A stretch of DNA of 64,000 nucleotides, from positions 186,001-250,000 of the forward strand of contig NZ_FQWZ01000007.1 of the NCBI RefSeq assembly GCF_900129825.1. The letters run 5' to 3'. A program made the position numbers and the translations under genes. Below the pieces are notes generated by a model. It was not told where the DNA came from and did not search any database. It saw nothing but the letters and a program-made list of their open reading frames with translations. Shown here in pieces: positions 55,337 to 64,000 of the stretch. Each line of letters begins with the position of its first letter. The first letter of the stretch is position 1. The DNA is from Hydrocarboniphaga daqingensis. Its GTDB lineage: Bacteria; Pseudomonadota; Gammaproteobacteria; Nevskiales; Nevskiaceae.

Positions 55337-56800
55337 TTACGGGGTGGCGGTGTCCGCGGCGCCGGACCAGCCGCCACCCAGCGACTGAATCAGCGCGACG
55401 GCCGTGGTCTGGCGGTCGCGCTGCGCCTGAATCAGCGTGCGCCGCGCCGACAGCGCCGAGGCCTGCGCGGTGACCACTTCGCTGTAGACCACTTGCCCTG
55501 CCTTGTAGCGGTTCAGCACCAGTCTTTCGTTTTCGTCGGCGATCGCGGACGCCTGCTGGCGTAACTGCTCGGTGCGCTCCAGCACGCGGCTGCCGGTCAG
55601 CTGGTCTTCAACGTCGGCGAACGCGGCCAGCACGGTCTGCCGGTAGGTGGCGACCGTCTGGTCGTAGGCGGCGCGCGCTTGATCGAGTTGCGCGCGGCGC
55701 GCGCCGAAGTCGAACAGCGTCTGCGCAGCCGAGGCGCCGATCGACCACAGCATCGTCGAGGCGTCGAGCAACTCGGCAACCGTGCTGCTCGACGACCCAT
55801 ACGAAGCGCTTAGCGACAGGCTCGGGTAGTAGGCCGACCGCGCCACGCCGATCTGGGCATTGGCATTGGCCACGCGGCGTTCGGCGGCGGCGATGTCGGG
55901 CCGCCGCTGCAGCAGCGTCGACGGCAGGCCGACCGGTACGCCGGGCACGACCGCATTCCACGGCGCCGGCTCGATTTGGAACCGGGCCGGCGCTTCGCCG
56001 ACCAGGACCGCGATCGCGTGTTCAAGCTGGGCGCGCGTGCGGCGCAGCGATTCCATATCGGCTTGCGTGCCATACAGCTGCGTCTGCGCTGACAGGTAAT
56101 CCGTGCGTGGCGCAATACCAGCGCGATAGCGGTTTTCGGCGATCTGCAGCGCGCGCTCGTAGCCGGTGAGCGTTTGCTGCAACAGGCCAATCTCGGCATC
56201 GGTGGCACGCAGCGACAGGTAGTTGGTCACCAGCTCGCCTTGCGCCGACAGCGTGGCGCTGGCGAGGTCGGCGGCACTGGCCGCCGTCGAGGCATCGGCG
56301 GCTTCGGCGCTGCGCCGCAGCCGGCCCCAAACATCCGGTTCCCAGCTGGCGCCGATGCTGGTGCGGTAATTGTTGTTGATATTGCCGCCACCGGCGATCA
56401 CCGACTGCTGGCCGTTGGCGTCGGTGACGACGCGGCTGGCGCGGTTGCCGCCGCTGTCAGCGCGCGTCGCGGTGCCACTGAGATCGATCGTCGGGAACAG
56501 CCCGGCGCGCTGCTGGCTGACCAGTGCACGCGCTTGCGCGTAGGCCGCTTGGGCCGCTGCGATGTTCTGGTTCGACACCTGCACGCGCTGCGCCAGCGCG
56601 TCGAGTTCGGCGTCATCGAACAACTGCCACCAGGTACCGCGATCGATCGCATCCGATGGCGCTGCAGCGACCCAGCCTTCGGCCTCCTTGAAGGCCGTGG
56701 CGGTCGCGGCATCCGGCCGCTGATAGTCGGGGCCGACCGCGCAGCCGCTGGCGAACGCCAGTAGCGCAGCGGCGACGACGGATGGCTTGTGCAACATCAT
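55337..56800 (-). CDS. NodT-type RND efflux outer-membrane lipoprotein
   Basis: This outer-membrane channel of about 487 residues has a lipobox (F-A-S-G-C) followed by AVGPDYQRP, the NodT/OprM signature. Two repeats of helical hairpin plus beta strand are recognisable, for example STLLQRRPDIAAAERRVANANAQIGVARSAYYPSL in the second. It should dock onto the adjacent RND pump. AGGAG precedes two adjacent ATGs; I chose the first. It is the last gene of the leftward adaptor-pump-pump-channel operon, 4 bp after the second pump gene. Confidence 0.93.
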   Translation of the reverse strand: MMLHKPSVVAAALLAFASGCAVGPDYQRPDAATATAFKEAEGWVAAAPSDAIDRGTWWQLFDDAELDALAQRVQVSNQNIAAAQAAYAQARALVSQQRAGLFPTIDLSGTATRADSGGNRASRVVTDANGQQSVIAGGGNINNNYRTSIGASWEPDVWGRLRRSAEAADASTAASAADLASATLSAQGELVTNYLSLRATDAEIGLLQQTLTGYERALQIAENRYRAGIAPRTDYLSAQTQLYGTQADMESLRRTRAQLEHAIAVLVGEAPARFQIEPAPWNAVVPGVPVGLPSTLLQRRPDIAAAERRVANANAQIGVARSAYYPSLSLSASYGSSSSTVAELLDASTMLWSIGASAAQTLFDFGARRAQLDQARAAYDQTVATYRQTVLAAFADVEDQLTGSRVLERTEQLRQQASAIADENERLVLNRYKAGQVVYSEVVTAQASALSARRTLIQAQRDRQTTAVALIQSLGGGWSGAADTATP

Positions 56801-56804
56801 CGGT

Positions 56805-59800
56805 TCAAGCTCCTGCCGCCAGATCGGCATCGGCATGACGGCTCAGCAGCGCCTCGTCAGGCCGGCGACGACGCAGGCGATCCATGTAAACGTAGACCAC
56901 GGGCGTGGTCAGCAGCGTCAGCATCTGGCTGGCGATCAAGCCGCCGATGATCGCCACGCCCAGCGGCTGGCGCAGCTCCGATCCTTCGCCAAAGCCAATC
57001 GCCAGCGGCAGCGCACCCAGTGCAGCGGCCATCGTCGTCATCAGGATCGGACGAAACCGCAGCAGACAGGCTTCGCGCACCGCATCCGTGGCGCTCATGC
57101 CGCGCGCACGCTGCGCATCGAGCGCAAAGTCGATGATCAGGATCGCGTTCTTTTTGACGATGCCGATCAGCAGAAACAAGCCGATCAACGCGATCAGCGA
57201 AAACTCCATCCGCAGCAGCATCAGCGCCAGCACCGCGCCGACGCCGGCCGATGGCAGCGTCGACAGCACGGTCACCGGATGCACGTAGCTTTCGTACAGC
57301 ACGCCGAGCACGATGTAGATCACGACGATCGCGGCGGCGATCAGCAGCCCTTGTGAGCCCTGCGATTGCTGGAACGCGCGCGCCGTGCCCTGGAAGCTGG
57401 CCGCGATGCTCGTCGGCATGCGGATATCGGCTTCGGCCTGTTTGACCAGCACCTGGGCCTGGCTGAGGCTGACACCCTCGGCCAGGTTGAACGAGATCGT
57501 CGTTGCCAGCGTCGCGTCCTGGTGATTGATCGACGTGGCGGCCGCACGCTCGCCGACGCTGCTGATCGCGGCCAGCGGCACCATGCTGGCCGTGGTCGTC
57601 GCCAGTGCCGCGCCGGTCGATGGATCGCGTAGCGCCGGGTTGGTCGCCATGGCCGCTGCGGCGGCGGTGGCATTGGCGGCCGGAATGTAGACATCGTTCA
57701 AGGCCAACGGGCCTTCGCGGTAGGTCGACGCCACACCGAGCACGACGCTGTACTGGTTGATGTCCTCGTAGATCGTGGCAGCGGTGCGCTGACCAAACGC
57801 GTTATACAGCGCGTTGTCGACGGCGCGCGGCGTGATGCCGAAACGAGCCGCCGTGTCGCGGTCGATCGTGATGAAGCTCTCCACGCCGTTGGCCTGCTGG
57901 TCGGTGTTGACGTCGGTCAGCTGCGGCAAGGTCTTGAGCTGTTCGGCCAAGCGCGTCGCCCATTCCTTCAATTCCGCTGGGTCATCGCCCTTGAGCGTGT
58001 ACTGGTAGCTCGCGTTGGCCGAGCGGCCGCCCATCCGCAAGTCCTGCACCGGGTTCAGGAACAAGCTCACGCCGCTGACTTGCGCCAGCTTCGGCCGCAG
58101 TCGGTTGATCACCGCTTGGCCGGTTTCACCACGCTCGGCCAGCGGCTTCAGATCAACGAACATGAAGCCGCCACCGGCGCGCGCACCGCCGGTGAAGCCG
58201 ACGACCGTCGACACCGCCGGGTCGGCATGAATGATGTCGATCAGCGCTTGCAGCTTGCCGGCCATCGCCTGAAACGAAATGCTCTGGTCGGCTTGCAGGC
58301 CGCCGGCCAGCTGACTGGAATCCTGCTGCGGGAAGAAGCCCTTGGGTGCGATCACGAACAGATAGCCGTTGAGCGCGATCACGGCCGCCAACAGCAGCAT
58401 CACCATGCGCTTGCAGTCCAGCGCCCAATCGAGCTGCCGTCGATACAAGCCGAGCAGTGCGTCGAAGCCGCGCTCGGCGATCCGTGCCAAGCGACCAGGC
58501 GATTGACCGGCTGCCGGCGTACGCAACAGCCAGGCGCACATCATCGGCGTCGTCGTCAGCGAGATCAGTAGCGAGATCATCACGGCCGCCGACAGCGTGA
58601 TCGCAAACTCGCGGAACAAGCGCCCGACCTGGCCGCCCATGAACAGCAGCGGGATGAACACCGCCACCAGCGACACGCTGATCGACAACACGGTAAAGCC
58701 GACTTCGCGTGCGCCGAGCAAGGCCGCCTTGAAGCGGTCCATGCCGGCTTCGATATGGCGCGAGGTGTTCTCGAGTACGACGATCGCATCGTCAACGACG
58801 AAGCCGGTGGCCACCGTCAGTGCCATCAAGCTCAGGTTGTTCAGCGAAAAGCCCAGCAGGTACATCACGCCAAACGTGCCCAGCAGCGACACGATCGTGG
58901 CCACGGCCGGTATCAGCGTGGCGCGCAGATTGCGCAGGAACAGGCTGACCACCAGCACCACCAGCACGATCGACATCACCAGCGTGAACTCGACATCGTG
59001 AAGCGAGGCGCGGATCGACTTGGTGCGGTCCGATGCCACTTGTAGCTTGATGCCGGCCGGCAGTTGCGCCTGCAGTTCGTCGATCTTGCCTCGCACCTGA
59101 TCGACCACTTCGATCACGTTGGCGTTGGGCTGCTTGCGGATCAGCACCACGACGGCCGGCTCACCGTTGAACAGACCCAGCGTGCGCTCGTCGGCCGTGC
59201 CTTCCTTGATGTCGGCGATGTCGCCCAGCCGCACTGGGGCCTCGTTCTTCCAGGCCACGACCTGGTCGCGGTAGGTTTGGACGTCGCGACCCAGGTTGTT
59301 GGTGTAGATCTGGTAGTGGCGCTCGCTGCTTTCGATCGCACCCTTGGGACGGTTGGCGTTGGCCGACTCGATGGCGGCGCGTACGTCTTCCATGCTGACG
59401 CCGAAGCGGATCAGTGCAAACGGCACCACGTCGATGCGTACCGCCGGCAGCGAGCCGCCACCGACCTCCACTTCGCCCACGCCGGGAATCTGCGCGATCT
59501 TCTGCTGCAGCAGATTGGTCACGGCCTCGTAGATCTGGCCGCGCGTCTTGGTCGGCGAGGTCAGCGCCAGCACGATCACCGGTGAGTCGGACGGGTTGGC
59601 CTTGTTGTAGGTCGGGTTGCTGCGCAGCGTTGCAGGCAGGTCCGCGCGCGTGGCGTTGATCGCGGCCTGGACTTCGCGTGCGGCGCTGTCGACGTTACGT
59701 TCGAGCCCAAACTGCAGGTTGATTCGCGTACTGCCGCTGCCGCTGGACGAGGTCATCTCGTTGACGCCGGCGATGATGCCCAAGCGCCGCTCCAGTGGCG

Positions 59801-59993
59801 TGGCGACGCTGGTGGCCATCGTCTCGGGGCTGGCGCCCGACAGCTGCGCTTGGACCGAAATCACCGGATAGTCGACCTGCGGCAGCGGCGCGACCGGCAG
59901 CACGAAAAAGCCGGCGATGCCCGACAGCGCGATGCCGATCGTCAGCAGCACGGTGCCGATCGGACGCTGGATGAACGGGGCCGAAAGGTTCAT
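56805..59993 (-). CDS. mdtC: RND efflux permease, MdtC type
   Basis: This 1062-residue RND transporter starts MNLSAPFIQRPIGTVLLTIG with 12 membrane helices and two large periplasmic loops. The proton-relay helix carries GFVVDDAIVV (DD pair). MdtC-type sequence and a tandem MdtB paralogue indicate the heteromultimeric MdtBC pump for bile salts, novobiocin and other amphiphiles; substrates here are inferred only. Its start lies 1 bp after the mdtB stop. No local two-component baeSR pair is visible. Confidence 0.93.
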   Translation of the reverse strand: MNLSAPFIQRPIGTVLLTIGIALSGIAGFFVLPVAPLPQVDYPVISVQAQLSGASPETMATSVATPLERRLGIIAGVNEMTSSSGSGSTRINLQFGLERNVDSAAREVQAAINATRADLPATLRSNPTYNKANPSDSPVIVLALTSPTKTRGQIYEAVTNLLQQKIAQIPGVGEVEVGGGSLPAVRIDVVPFALIRFGVSMEDVRAAIESANANRPKGAIESSERHYQIYTNNLGRDVQTYRDQVVAWKNEAPVRLGDIADIKEGTADERTLGLFNGEPAVVVLIRKQPNANVIEVVDQVRGKIDELQAQLPAGIKLQVASDRTKSIRASLHDVEFTLVMSIVLVVLVVSLFLRNLRATLIPAVATIVSLLGTFGVMYLLGFSLNNLSLMALTVATGFVVDDAIVVLENTSRHIEAGMDRFKAALLGAREVGFTVLSISVSLVAVFIPLLFMGGQVGRLFREFAITLSAAVMISLLISLTTTPMMCAWLLRTPAAGQSPGRLARIAERGFDALLGLYRRQLDWALDCKRMVMLLLAAVIALNGYLFVIAPKGFFPQQDSSQLAGGLQADQSISFQAMAGKLQALIDIIHADPAVSTVVGFTGGARAGGGFMFVDLKPLAERGETGQAVINRLRPKLAQVSGVSLFLNPVQDLRMGGRSANASYQYTLKGDDPAELKEWATRLAEQLKTLPQLTDVNTDQQANGVESFITIDRDTAARFGITPRAVDNALYNAFGQRTAATIYEDINQYSVVLGVASTYREGPLALNDVYIPAANATAAAAAMATNPALRDPSTGAALATTTASMVPLAAISSVGERAAATSINHQDATLATTISFNLAEGVSLSQAQVLVKQAEADIRMPTSIAASFQGTARAFQQSQGSQGLLIAAAIVVIYIVLGVLYESYVHPVTVLSTLPSAGVGAVLALMLLRMEFSLIALIGLFLLIGIVKKNAILIIDFALDAQRARGMSATDAVREACLLRFRPILMTTMAAALGALPLAIGFGEGSELRQPLGVAIIGGLIASQMLTLLTTPVVYVYMDRLRRRRPDEALLSRHADADLAAGA

Positions 59994-59994
59994 C

Positions 59995-62900
59995 TCAGGC
60001 CGCGCTGCCGGGTGCTGCGGCGCTGCGACGGCCGAAGCGCTGGCCGAGCCGGTCGAACATCAGATAGATCACCGGCGTCGTGAACAGCGTCAGCGCTTGG
60101 CTGACGACCAGGCCGCCGAAGATCGCGATGCCCAGCGGCCGGCGCAACTCGGCGCCTTCGCCGGTGCCGAGCATCAGCGGCACGGCCGCAAACAGCGCCG
60201 CGAGCGTCGTCATGATGATCGGCCGGAAACGCAGCAGCGCAGCTTGGTGGATGGCCGCTTGTGCGGCCAAGCCCTGTGATCGCTCGGCGTCGATCGCGAA
60301 GTCGATCATCATGATCGCGTTCTTCTTGACGATGCCGATCAGCAGAATGATGCCGATGATGCCGATCACGCCAAGGTCATTGCCGGTGACGATCAGCATC
60401 AGCAGTGCGCCAACGCCGGCCGACGGCAGCGTCGACAGAATCGTCAGCGGATGCACGTAGCTCTCATACAGCACGCCGAGCACGATGTAGACGCAGATGA
60501 TCGCCGCCAGAATCAGCCACAGCTGGTTGCTCAGCGAGTTTTCGTAGGCGCTGGCAGCGCCCAGAAAGCTCAGGCTGACGCTGGCCGGCAGGTCGATGTC
60601 GATCGCCGCTTGGCGGATCTGGTCGACGGCCTCGCCCAGCGACACGCCGTCGGCGGTGTCGAAGCCGATCGTCGTGGCCGGGTACTGCGCCACGTGTGTC
60701 ACTTGCAGCGGTGCGCGGCGTTCGCTGATCGTCGCGAATGCGCCCAGCGGCGTGGCCACGCCGGAGCCGGACTGCAAGTGCAGCAGTCCGAGCGATGCCG
60801 GCTCGGTCAGCAGATCGGGCCGCGCTTCGAGAATCACCCGGTACTGGTTGGTCTCGGTGAAGATCGTCGACACGATGCGCTGGCCAAACGCGCTGTACAG
60901 CGCATCGTCGATCGCCGAAGCCGAAATGCCGAGCCGCGACGCAGTATCACGATCGACGTCGATGTAGGCGCTGCTGCCGGTGGCGCCGGCGTCGGAGACC
61001 ACGGTGCGCAGCGCATCGAGCTGCTGCATCCGTGCTGCGAGCTTTTGCGCCCATTGGGTGACGATGGCGGTATCGGCGCCTTCTATCGACACGCGGTACT
61101 GCGTCGGACCGGATTCGGCGTCGATGGTCAGATCCTGCGTCGGCTGCAAGTACAGCGTCGCCCCGGCGACGTTGGCGACCCGCTGTTTGAGCCGCTCCAT
61201 GATCTGGCTCTGCGTGGCACCGCCACGCTCGCGCCGCAGGTTGATGAACAGGCGCCCGGTATGCAGCAGCGTGCTGTTGGCGGCATCGACGCCGACGAAG
61301 GAGCTGAGGTTTTCCACGGCCGGGTCCTTCAGGATCTCCGCGGCGGCCGCCTGTTGCAGCTGGGACATCCGTGAAAACGACACCGACTCGCTGGCTTGCA
61401 GCCGCGCTTGCAGCTGCCCGGTGTCCTGCGTCGGGAACAAACCCTTGGGGATCAGCACATACAGCAGCACCGTTAGCAGCAGGGTCGCCAGTGCGGCGAT
61501 CAGCGTTGCGCCCTGATGGCGCAACACCAGCGTCAGCCAGCGGTCGTAGTGGCCGACGACGCGGTCGAAGCCGCGCTGGATCGCGGCACCGATGCCGCGC
61601 TCGGGCGCGGTCGAATGCGCGTTGAGCCACCGCGCCGACAGCATCGGCACCAGCGTCAGCGACACCACGGCCGAGATCAGGATCGTGATCGCCAGCGTCA
61701 CCGCGAATTCGCGGAACAGCCGGCCGACGACATCACCCATGAACAGTAGCGGGATCAGCACCGCGACCAGCGAGATCGTCAGCGAGATGATCGTGAAGCC
61801 GATTTCGCTAGCGCCCTTGAGTGCGGCGTTGAACGGCTTTTCGCCGCGTTCCAGGTGCCGTGCGATGTTCTCGATGACGACGATCGCGTCGTCGACGACG
61901 AAGCCGGTGGCAATCGTCAGCGCCATCAAGCTCAGGTTATTGAAGCTGTAGCCGAGTAGATACATCGCGCCGCAGGTGCCGATCAGCGAGATCGGCACCG
62001 ACAGGCTGGCGATCAGCGTTGCTTGCGGGCTGTGCAGGAAGAAGAAGATCACCAGCACCACCATCACCACGGCCAGCAGCAGCTCGATCTGCACGTGGTG
62101 TACCGACGCGCGGATGCCAGTCGTGCGGTCGCTGAGCACGTCGATGCGCACGCTGTCGGGCATCACGCCCTGCAGTTCGGCCAGACGCTGCTGGATCGCA
62201 TCGACGGTGCGGATCACGTTGGCGCCGGGCTGGCGCTGCACGTTGAGGATGATCGCCGGGCGCAGGTTGGCCCAGGCCGCGAGCTTGATGTTTTCGGCGG
62301 CGTCTACCACGTTGGCGACATCGCTGATGCGCACCGGCGCATCGCCGGTGTAGGCGACGATCAGGTTGCGGTAGTCGTCGACTGTCAGCAGTTGGTCGTT
62401 GGCGTTGATCGAGTACGCGCGGCTCGGGCCGTCGAAGCTGCCCTTGGCGCTGTTGGCGTTGGAAGCACCGATCGCCGACTGCAGCGTGCTCAGCGTGATG
62501 CCGTAGGACGCCAGTGCCTGCGTGTCGGCCTGGATGCGGATCGCCGGACGTTGCCCGCCCGACAGCGTCACCAAGCCCACGCCCGACACTTGGCTGATCT
62601 TCAGCGCCAGCCGCGTATCGGCGAGGTTGCGCACCTCGGTCAGCGGCAGCGTGTCCGACGTCAGCGCGAGCGTCAGCACCGGTGCGTCGGCGGGATTGAC
62701 CTTGGCATAGACCGGTGGCGCCGGCAGGTCGGCCGGCAGCAGTGCATTGGCGCTGTTGATCGCGGCTTGCACTTCCTGTTCGGCGACGTCGATCGCCTCG
62801 GTCAGCGTGAACTGCAAGGTGATGATCGACGCGCCGGCCGTGCTGACCGAGCTCATTCGCTGCAGTCCCGGCATCTGGCCGAGCTGTCGTTCCAGTGGCG

Positions 62901-63093
62901 CGGTCACCGTCTGGCTCATGACCTCGGGGCTGGCGCCGGGATACAGCGTCTGCACCTGGATCGTCGGGTAGTCGACCTCGGGCAGCGCCGACAGCGGCAT
63001 GAACTTGAAGCCGACCAAGCCGGCCAGCACGATTGCCGCCATTAGCAGCGCCGTGGCGACCGGCCGTTCGATGAACGGGCGCGAAGGATTCAT
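59995..63093 (-). CDS. mdtB: RND efflux permease, MdtB type
   Basis: This 1032-residue RND transporter starts MNPSRPFIERPVATALLM. Twelve helices and two periplasmic loops are visible; the TM4 relay segment is GFVVDDAIVVIENIARHLERG. It is similar along its length to the downstream permease, with the tandem organisation of mdtB-mdtC. The ATG at 63093 is chosen over an upstream open extension that lacks the family N-terminus. A 34-bp gap separates it from the adaptor gene. Confidence 0.93.
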   Translation of the reverse strand: MNPSRPFIERPVATALLMAAIVLAGLVGFKFMPLSALPEVDYPTIQVQTLYPGASPEVMSQTVTAPLERQLGQMPGLQRMSSVSTAGASIITLQFTLTEAIDVAEQEVQAAINSANALLPADLPAPPVYAKVNPADAPVLTLALTSDTLPLTEVRNLADTRLALKISQVSGVGLVTLSGGQRPAIRIQADTQALASYGITLSTLQSAIGASNANSAKGSFDGPSRAYSINANDQLLTVDDYRNLIVAYTGDAPVRISDVANVVDAAENIKLAAWANLRPAIILNVQRQPGANVIRTVDAIQQRLAELQGVMPDSVRIDVLSDRTTGIRASVHHVQIELLLAVVMVVLVIFFFLHSPQATLIASLSVPISLIGTCGAMYLLGYSFNNLSLMALTIATGFVVDDAIVVIENIARHLERGEKPFNAALKGASEIGFTIISLTISLVAVLIPLLFMGDVVGRLFREFAVTLAITILISAVVSLTLVPMLSARWLNAHSTAPERGIGAAIQRGFDRVVGHYDRWLTLVLRHQGATLIAALATLLLTVLLYVLIPKGLFPTQDTGQLQARLQASESVSFSRMSQLQQAAAAEILKDPAVENLSSFVGVDAANSTLLHTGRLFINLRRERGGATQSQIMERLKQRVANVAGATLYLQPTQDLTIDAESGPTQYRVSIEGADTAIVTQWAQKLAARMQQLDALRTVVSDAGATGSSAYIDVDRDTASRLGISASAIDDALYSAFGQRIVSTIFTETNQYRVILEARPDLLTEPASLGLLHLQSGSGVATPLGAFATISERRAPLQVTHVAQYPATTIGFDTADGVSLGEAVDQIRQAAIDIDLPASVSLSFLGAASAYENSLSNQLWLILAAIICVYIVLGVLYESYVHPLTILSTLPSAGVGALLMLIVTGNDLGVIGIIGIILLIGIVKKNAIMMIDFAIDAERSQGLAAQAAIHQAALLRFRPIIMTTLAALFAAVPLMLGTGEGAELRRPLGIAIFGGLVVSQALTLFTTPVIYLMFDRLGQRFGRRSAAAPGSAA

Positions 63094-63127
63094 ATCCGTC
63101 CTGGCGTCGAGCCGATGCGGCGCCGGA

Positions 63128-64000
63128 TCAAGGTGCGCCGTCGGCGGGCGCGCCTTCGGGCCGGCGACGGCGCTTCTGGCCATCACCGCGGGGGCCGCGC
63201 TGAGCCGGTGCCGCGCTGCCGTCGGCCGCCGGTGCAGCGCCTGCCGACGCGGCCGGCAGGATCACCGGCGCACCCTCGCGGAGCCGGTCGCCGCCTTCGG
63301 TAATGACGACATCGCCGATCTGCAGCCCTTCGGTGATCTGCACGCGGTCGTTGGTGGCGATGCCGCGTTTGACCTTGCGCTGGCTTACGGTGCGGTCGTC
63401 GTTCAAGCGCCAGACGAAGTCGCCGTCGCTGCCGTTGCGCACCGCCGAGATCGGCACGGTGACCGCGCCGCGGATCGTGCGCATCACCAGGCGCAGGTTC
63501 ACGAACTGGTTCGGGAACAAGCTGCCGTCGTCGTTGGTGAAGCGCGCCTTGGCGCGAACGGTGCCGGTTTCGGTGTTGACCTGGTTGTCCAGCGTCAGAA
63601 ATTGGCCTTCGGCCAGCGTCTGGGTCCGCGTGCGGTCGAGGGCTGTCGCTGCCAGCGTCTGGTTCTGCGACACCGGCAACTGGATTTCGGCAACACGGTC
63701 CTGCGGCACGGTAAACGCGACGTCGGTCGGCGCGATCTGCGTCACCACGACGATGCCGCTGGCATCGCCGGCGCCGATGTAATTGCCGACGTCGATGACG
63801 CGCAGGCCGGTGCGGCCGGCGATCGGCGAGCGGATCTCGCAAAAATCCAGATTCAGCTGTGCCGTGGCGACGGCGGCGCGATCCGAGGCTAGCGTGCCTT
63901 CGAGCTGGCGAACCGTCGCGGCCTGCGTGTCGACGTCTTGCTCGGCGATCGAGTCCTGCTGCTGCAGCGTCTTGAAGCGCTCCAGCGTCACGCGCGCATT
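63128..64000 (-). CDS. mdtA: RND periplasmic adaptor, MdtA type (5' end outside window)
   Basis: This is the C-terminal part of a membrane-fusion protein; the N-terminus and signal peptide lie beyond 64000. It shows the end of the coiled-coil hairpin (FKTLQQQDSIAEQDVDTQAATV), the second lipoyl half (LDFCEIRSPIAGRTGLRVID), the beta-barrel (PTDVAFTVPQD...) and the membrane-proximal domain (VPISAVRNGSDGDFVW). A Pro/Ala/Arg-rich tail ends the protein. It pairs with the MdtB/MdtC-type pumps downstream. Confidence 0.92.
   Translation of the reverse strand, partial: NARVTLERFKTLQQQDSIAEQDVDTQAATVRQLEGTLASDRAAVATAQLNLDFCEIRSPIAGRTGLRVIDVGNYIGAGDASGIVVVTQIAPTDVAFTVPQDRVAEIQLPVSQNQTLAATALDRTRTQTLAEGQFLTLDNQVNTETGTVRAKARFTNDDGSLFPNQFVNLRLVMRTIRGAVTVPISAVRNGSDGDFVWRLNDDRTVSQRKVKRGIATNDRVQITEGLQIGDVVITEGGDRLREGAPVILPAASAGAAPAADGSAAPAQRGPRGDGQKRRRRPEGAPADGAP

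Overview
The window is a contiguous piece of a GC-rich chromosome (about two-thirds G+C by eye) from a gammaproteobacterium. Three gene orders point there: recA-recX-alaS-lysC-csrA followed by tRNA-Ser(GCT) and tRNA-Arg(ACG); gshA-gshB-yqgE-ruvX-pyrB-pyrC' with an inactive dihydroorotase partner; and yfhM-pbpC. The Acidithiobacillus-type GshA, the seven-iron ferredoxin, the MbcA/ParS-RES toxin-antitoxin pair and the codon bias would fit a Xanthomonadales or Nevskiales/Solimonadaceae-like lineage. That placement is inference, because no 16S gene is present.

Layout. 1-4.0 kb: the C-terminal part of a TonB-dependent receptor and pckA, converging on a shared terminator. 4.2-10.2 kb: a small repeat-bearing secreted protein, then the leftward gshA-gshB-yqgE-ruvX-pyrB-pyrC' operon (glutathione and pyrimidine synthesis). 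10.3-12.2 kb: fdxA, a YajD-like HNH protein and a RES/Xre toxin-antitoxin pair. 12.3-20.9 kb: pbpC with a giant alpha-2-macroglobulin, plus a repeat-rich secreted protein. 21.2-27.2 kb: a periplasmic amidohydrolase, zapE, a plsC-like acyltransferase, xerD and two tandem DsbC-like isomerases. 27.3-31.6 kb: an export-type operon of an ABC-like membrane protein whose nucleotide-binding domain has lost its catalytic motifs, an HlyD-like adaptor and a TolC-like channel. 31.6-38.6 kb: two tRNAs, csrA, lysC, alaS, recX, recA and pncC. 38.7-43.2 kb: a GAF protein, a soluble histidine kinase, a NarL-type regulator, a sodium/solute symporter and a redoxin. 43.2-55.3 kb: a DsbD-family reductase, DUF2845, cysC, a saccharopine dehydrogenase-like protein, DUF423, a serine hydrolase, DUF4153, a LON-like domain, a lone ParA/MinD-type ATPase, dbpA, a GST and an entericidin. 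55.3-64 kb: a leftward mdtABC-type RND operon with its own NodT-type outer-membrane lipoprotein, cut by the window end.

Most of the window is conserved housekeeping sequence with dense operons and many ATGA-type overlaps. No IS element, prophage or CRISPR array was seen. The least ordinary item is the 27.3-31.6 kb locus. It has the three-component architecture of a type I secretion or efflux system, but the expected ATPase lacks Walker A, the signature motif and Walker B, and a possible 34-codon ORF overlaps its start. Other items of note are a probable CTG start for ruvX, tandem DsbC paralogues with different active sites (CGYC and CQYC), a free-standing GAF/kinase/regulator triad and two secreted proteins with short internal peptide repeats.
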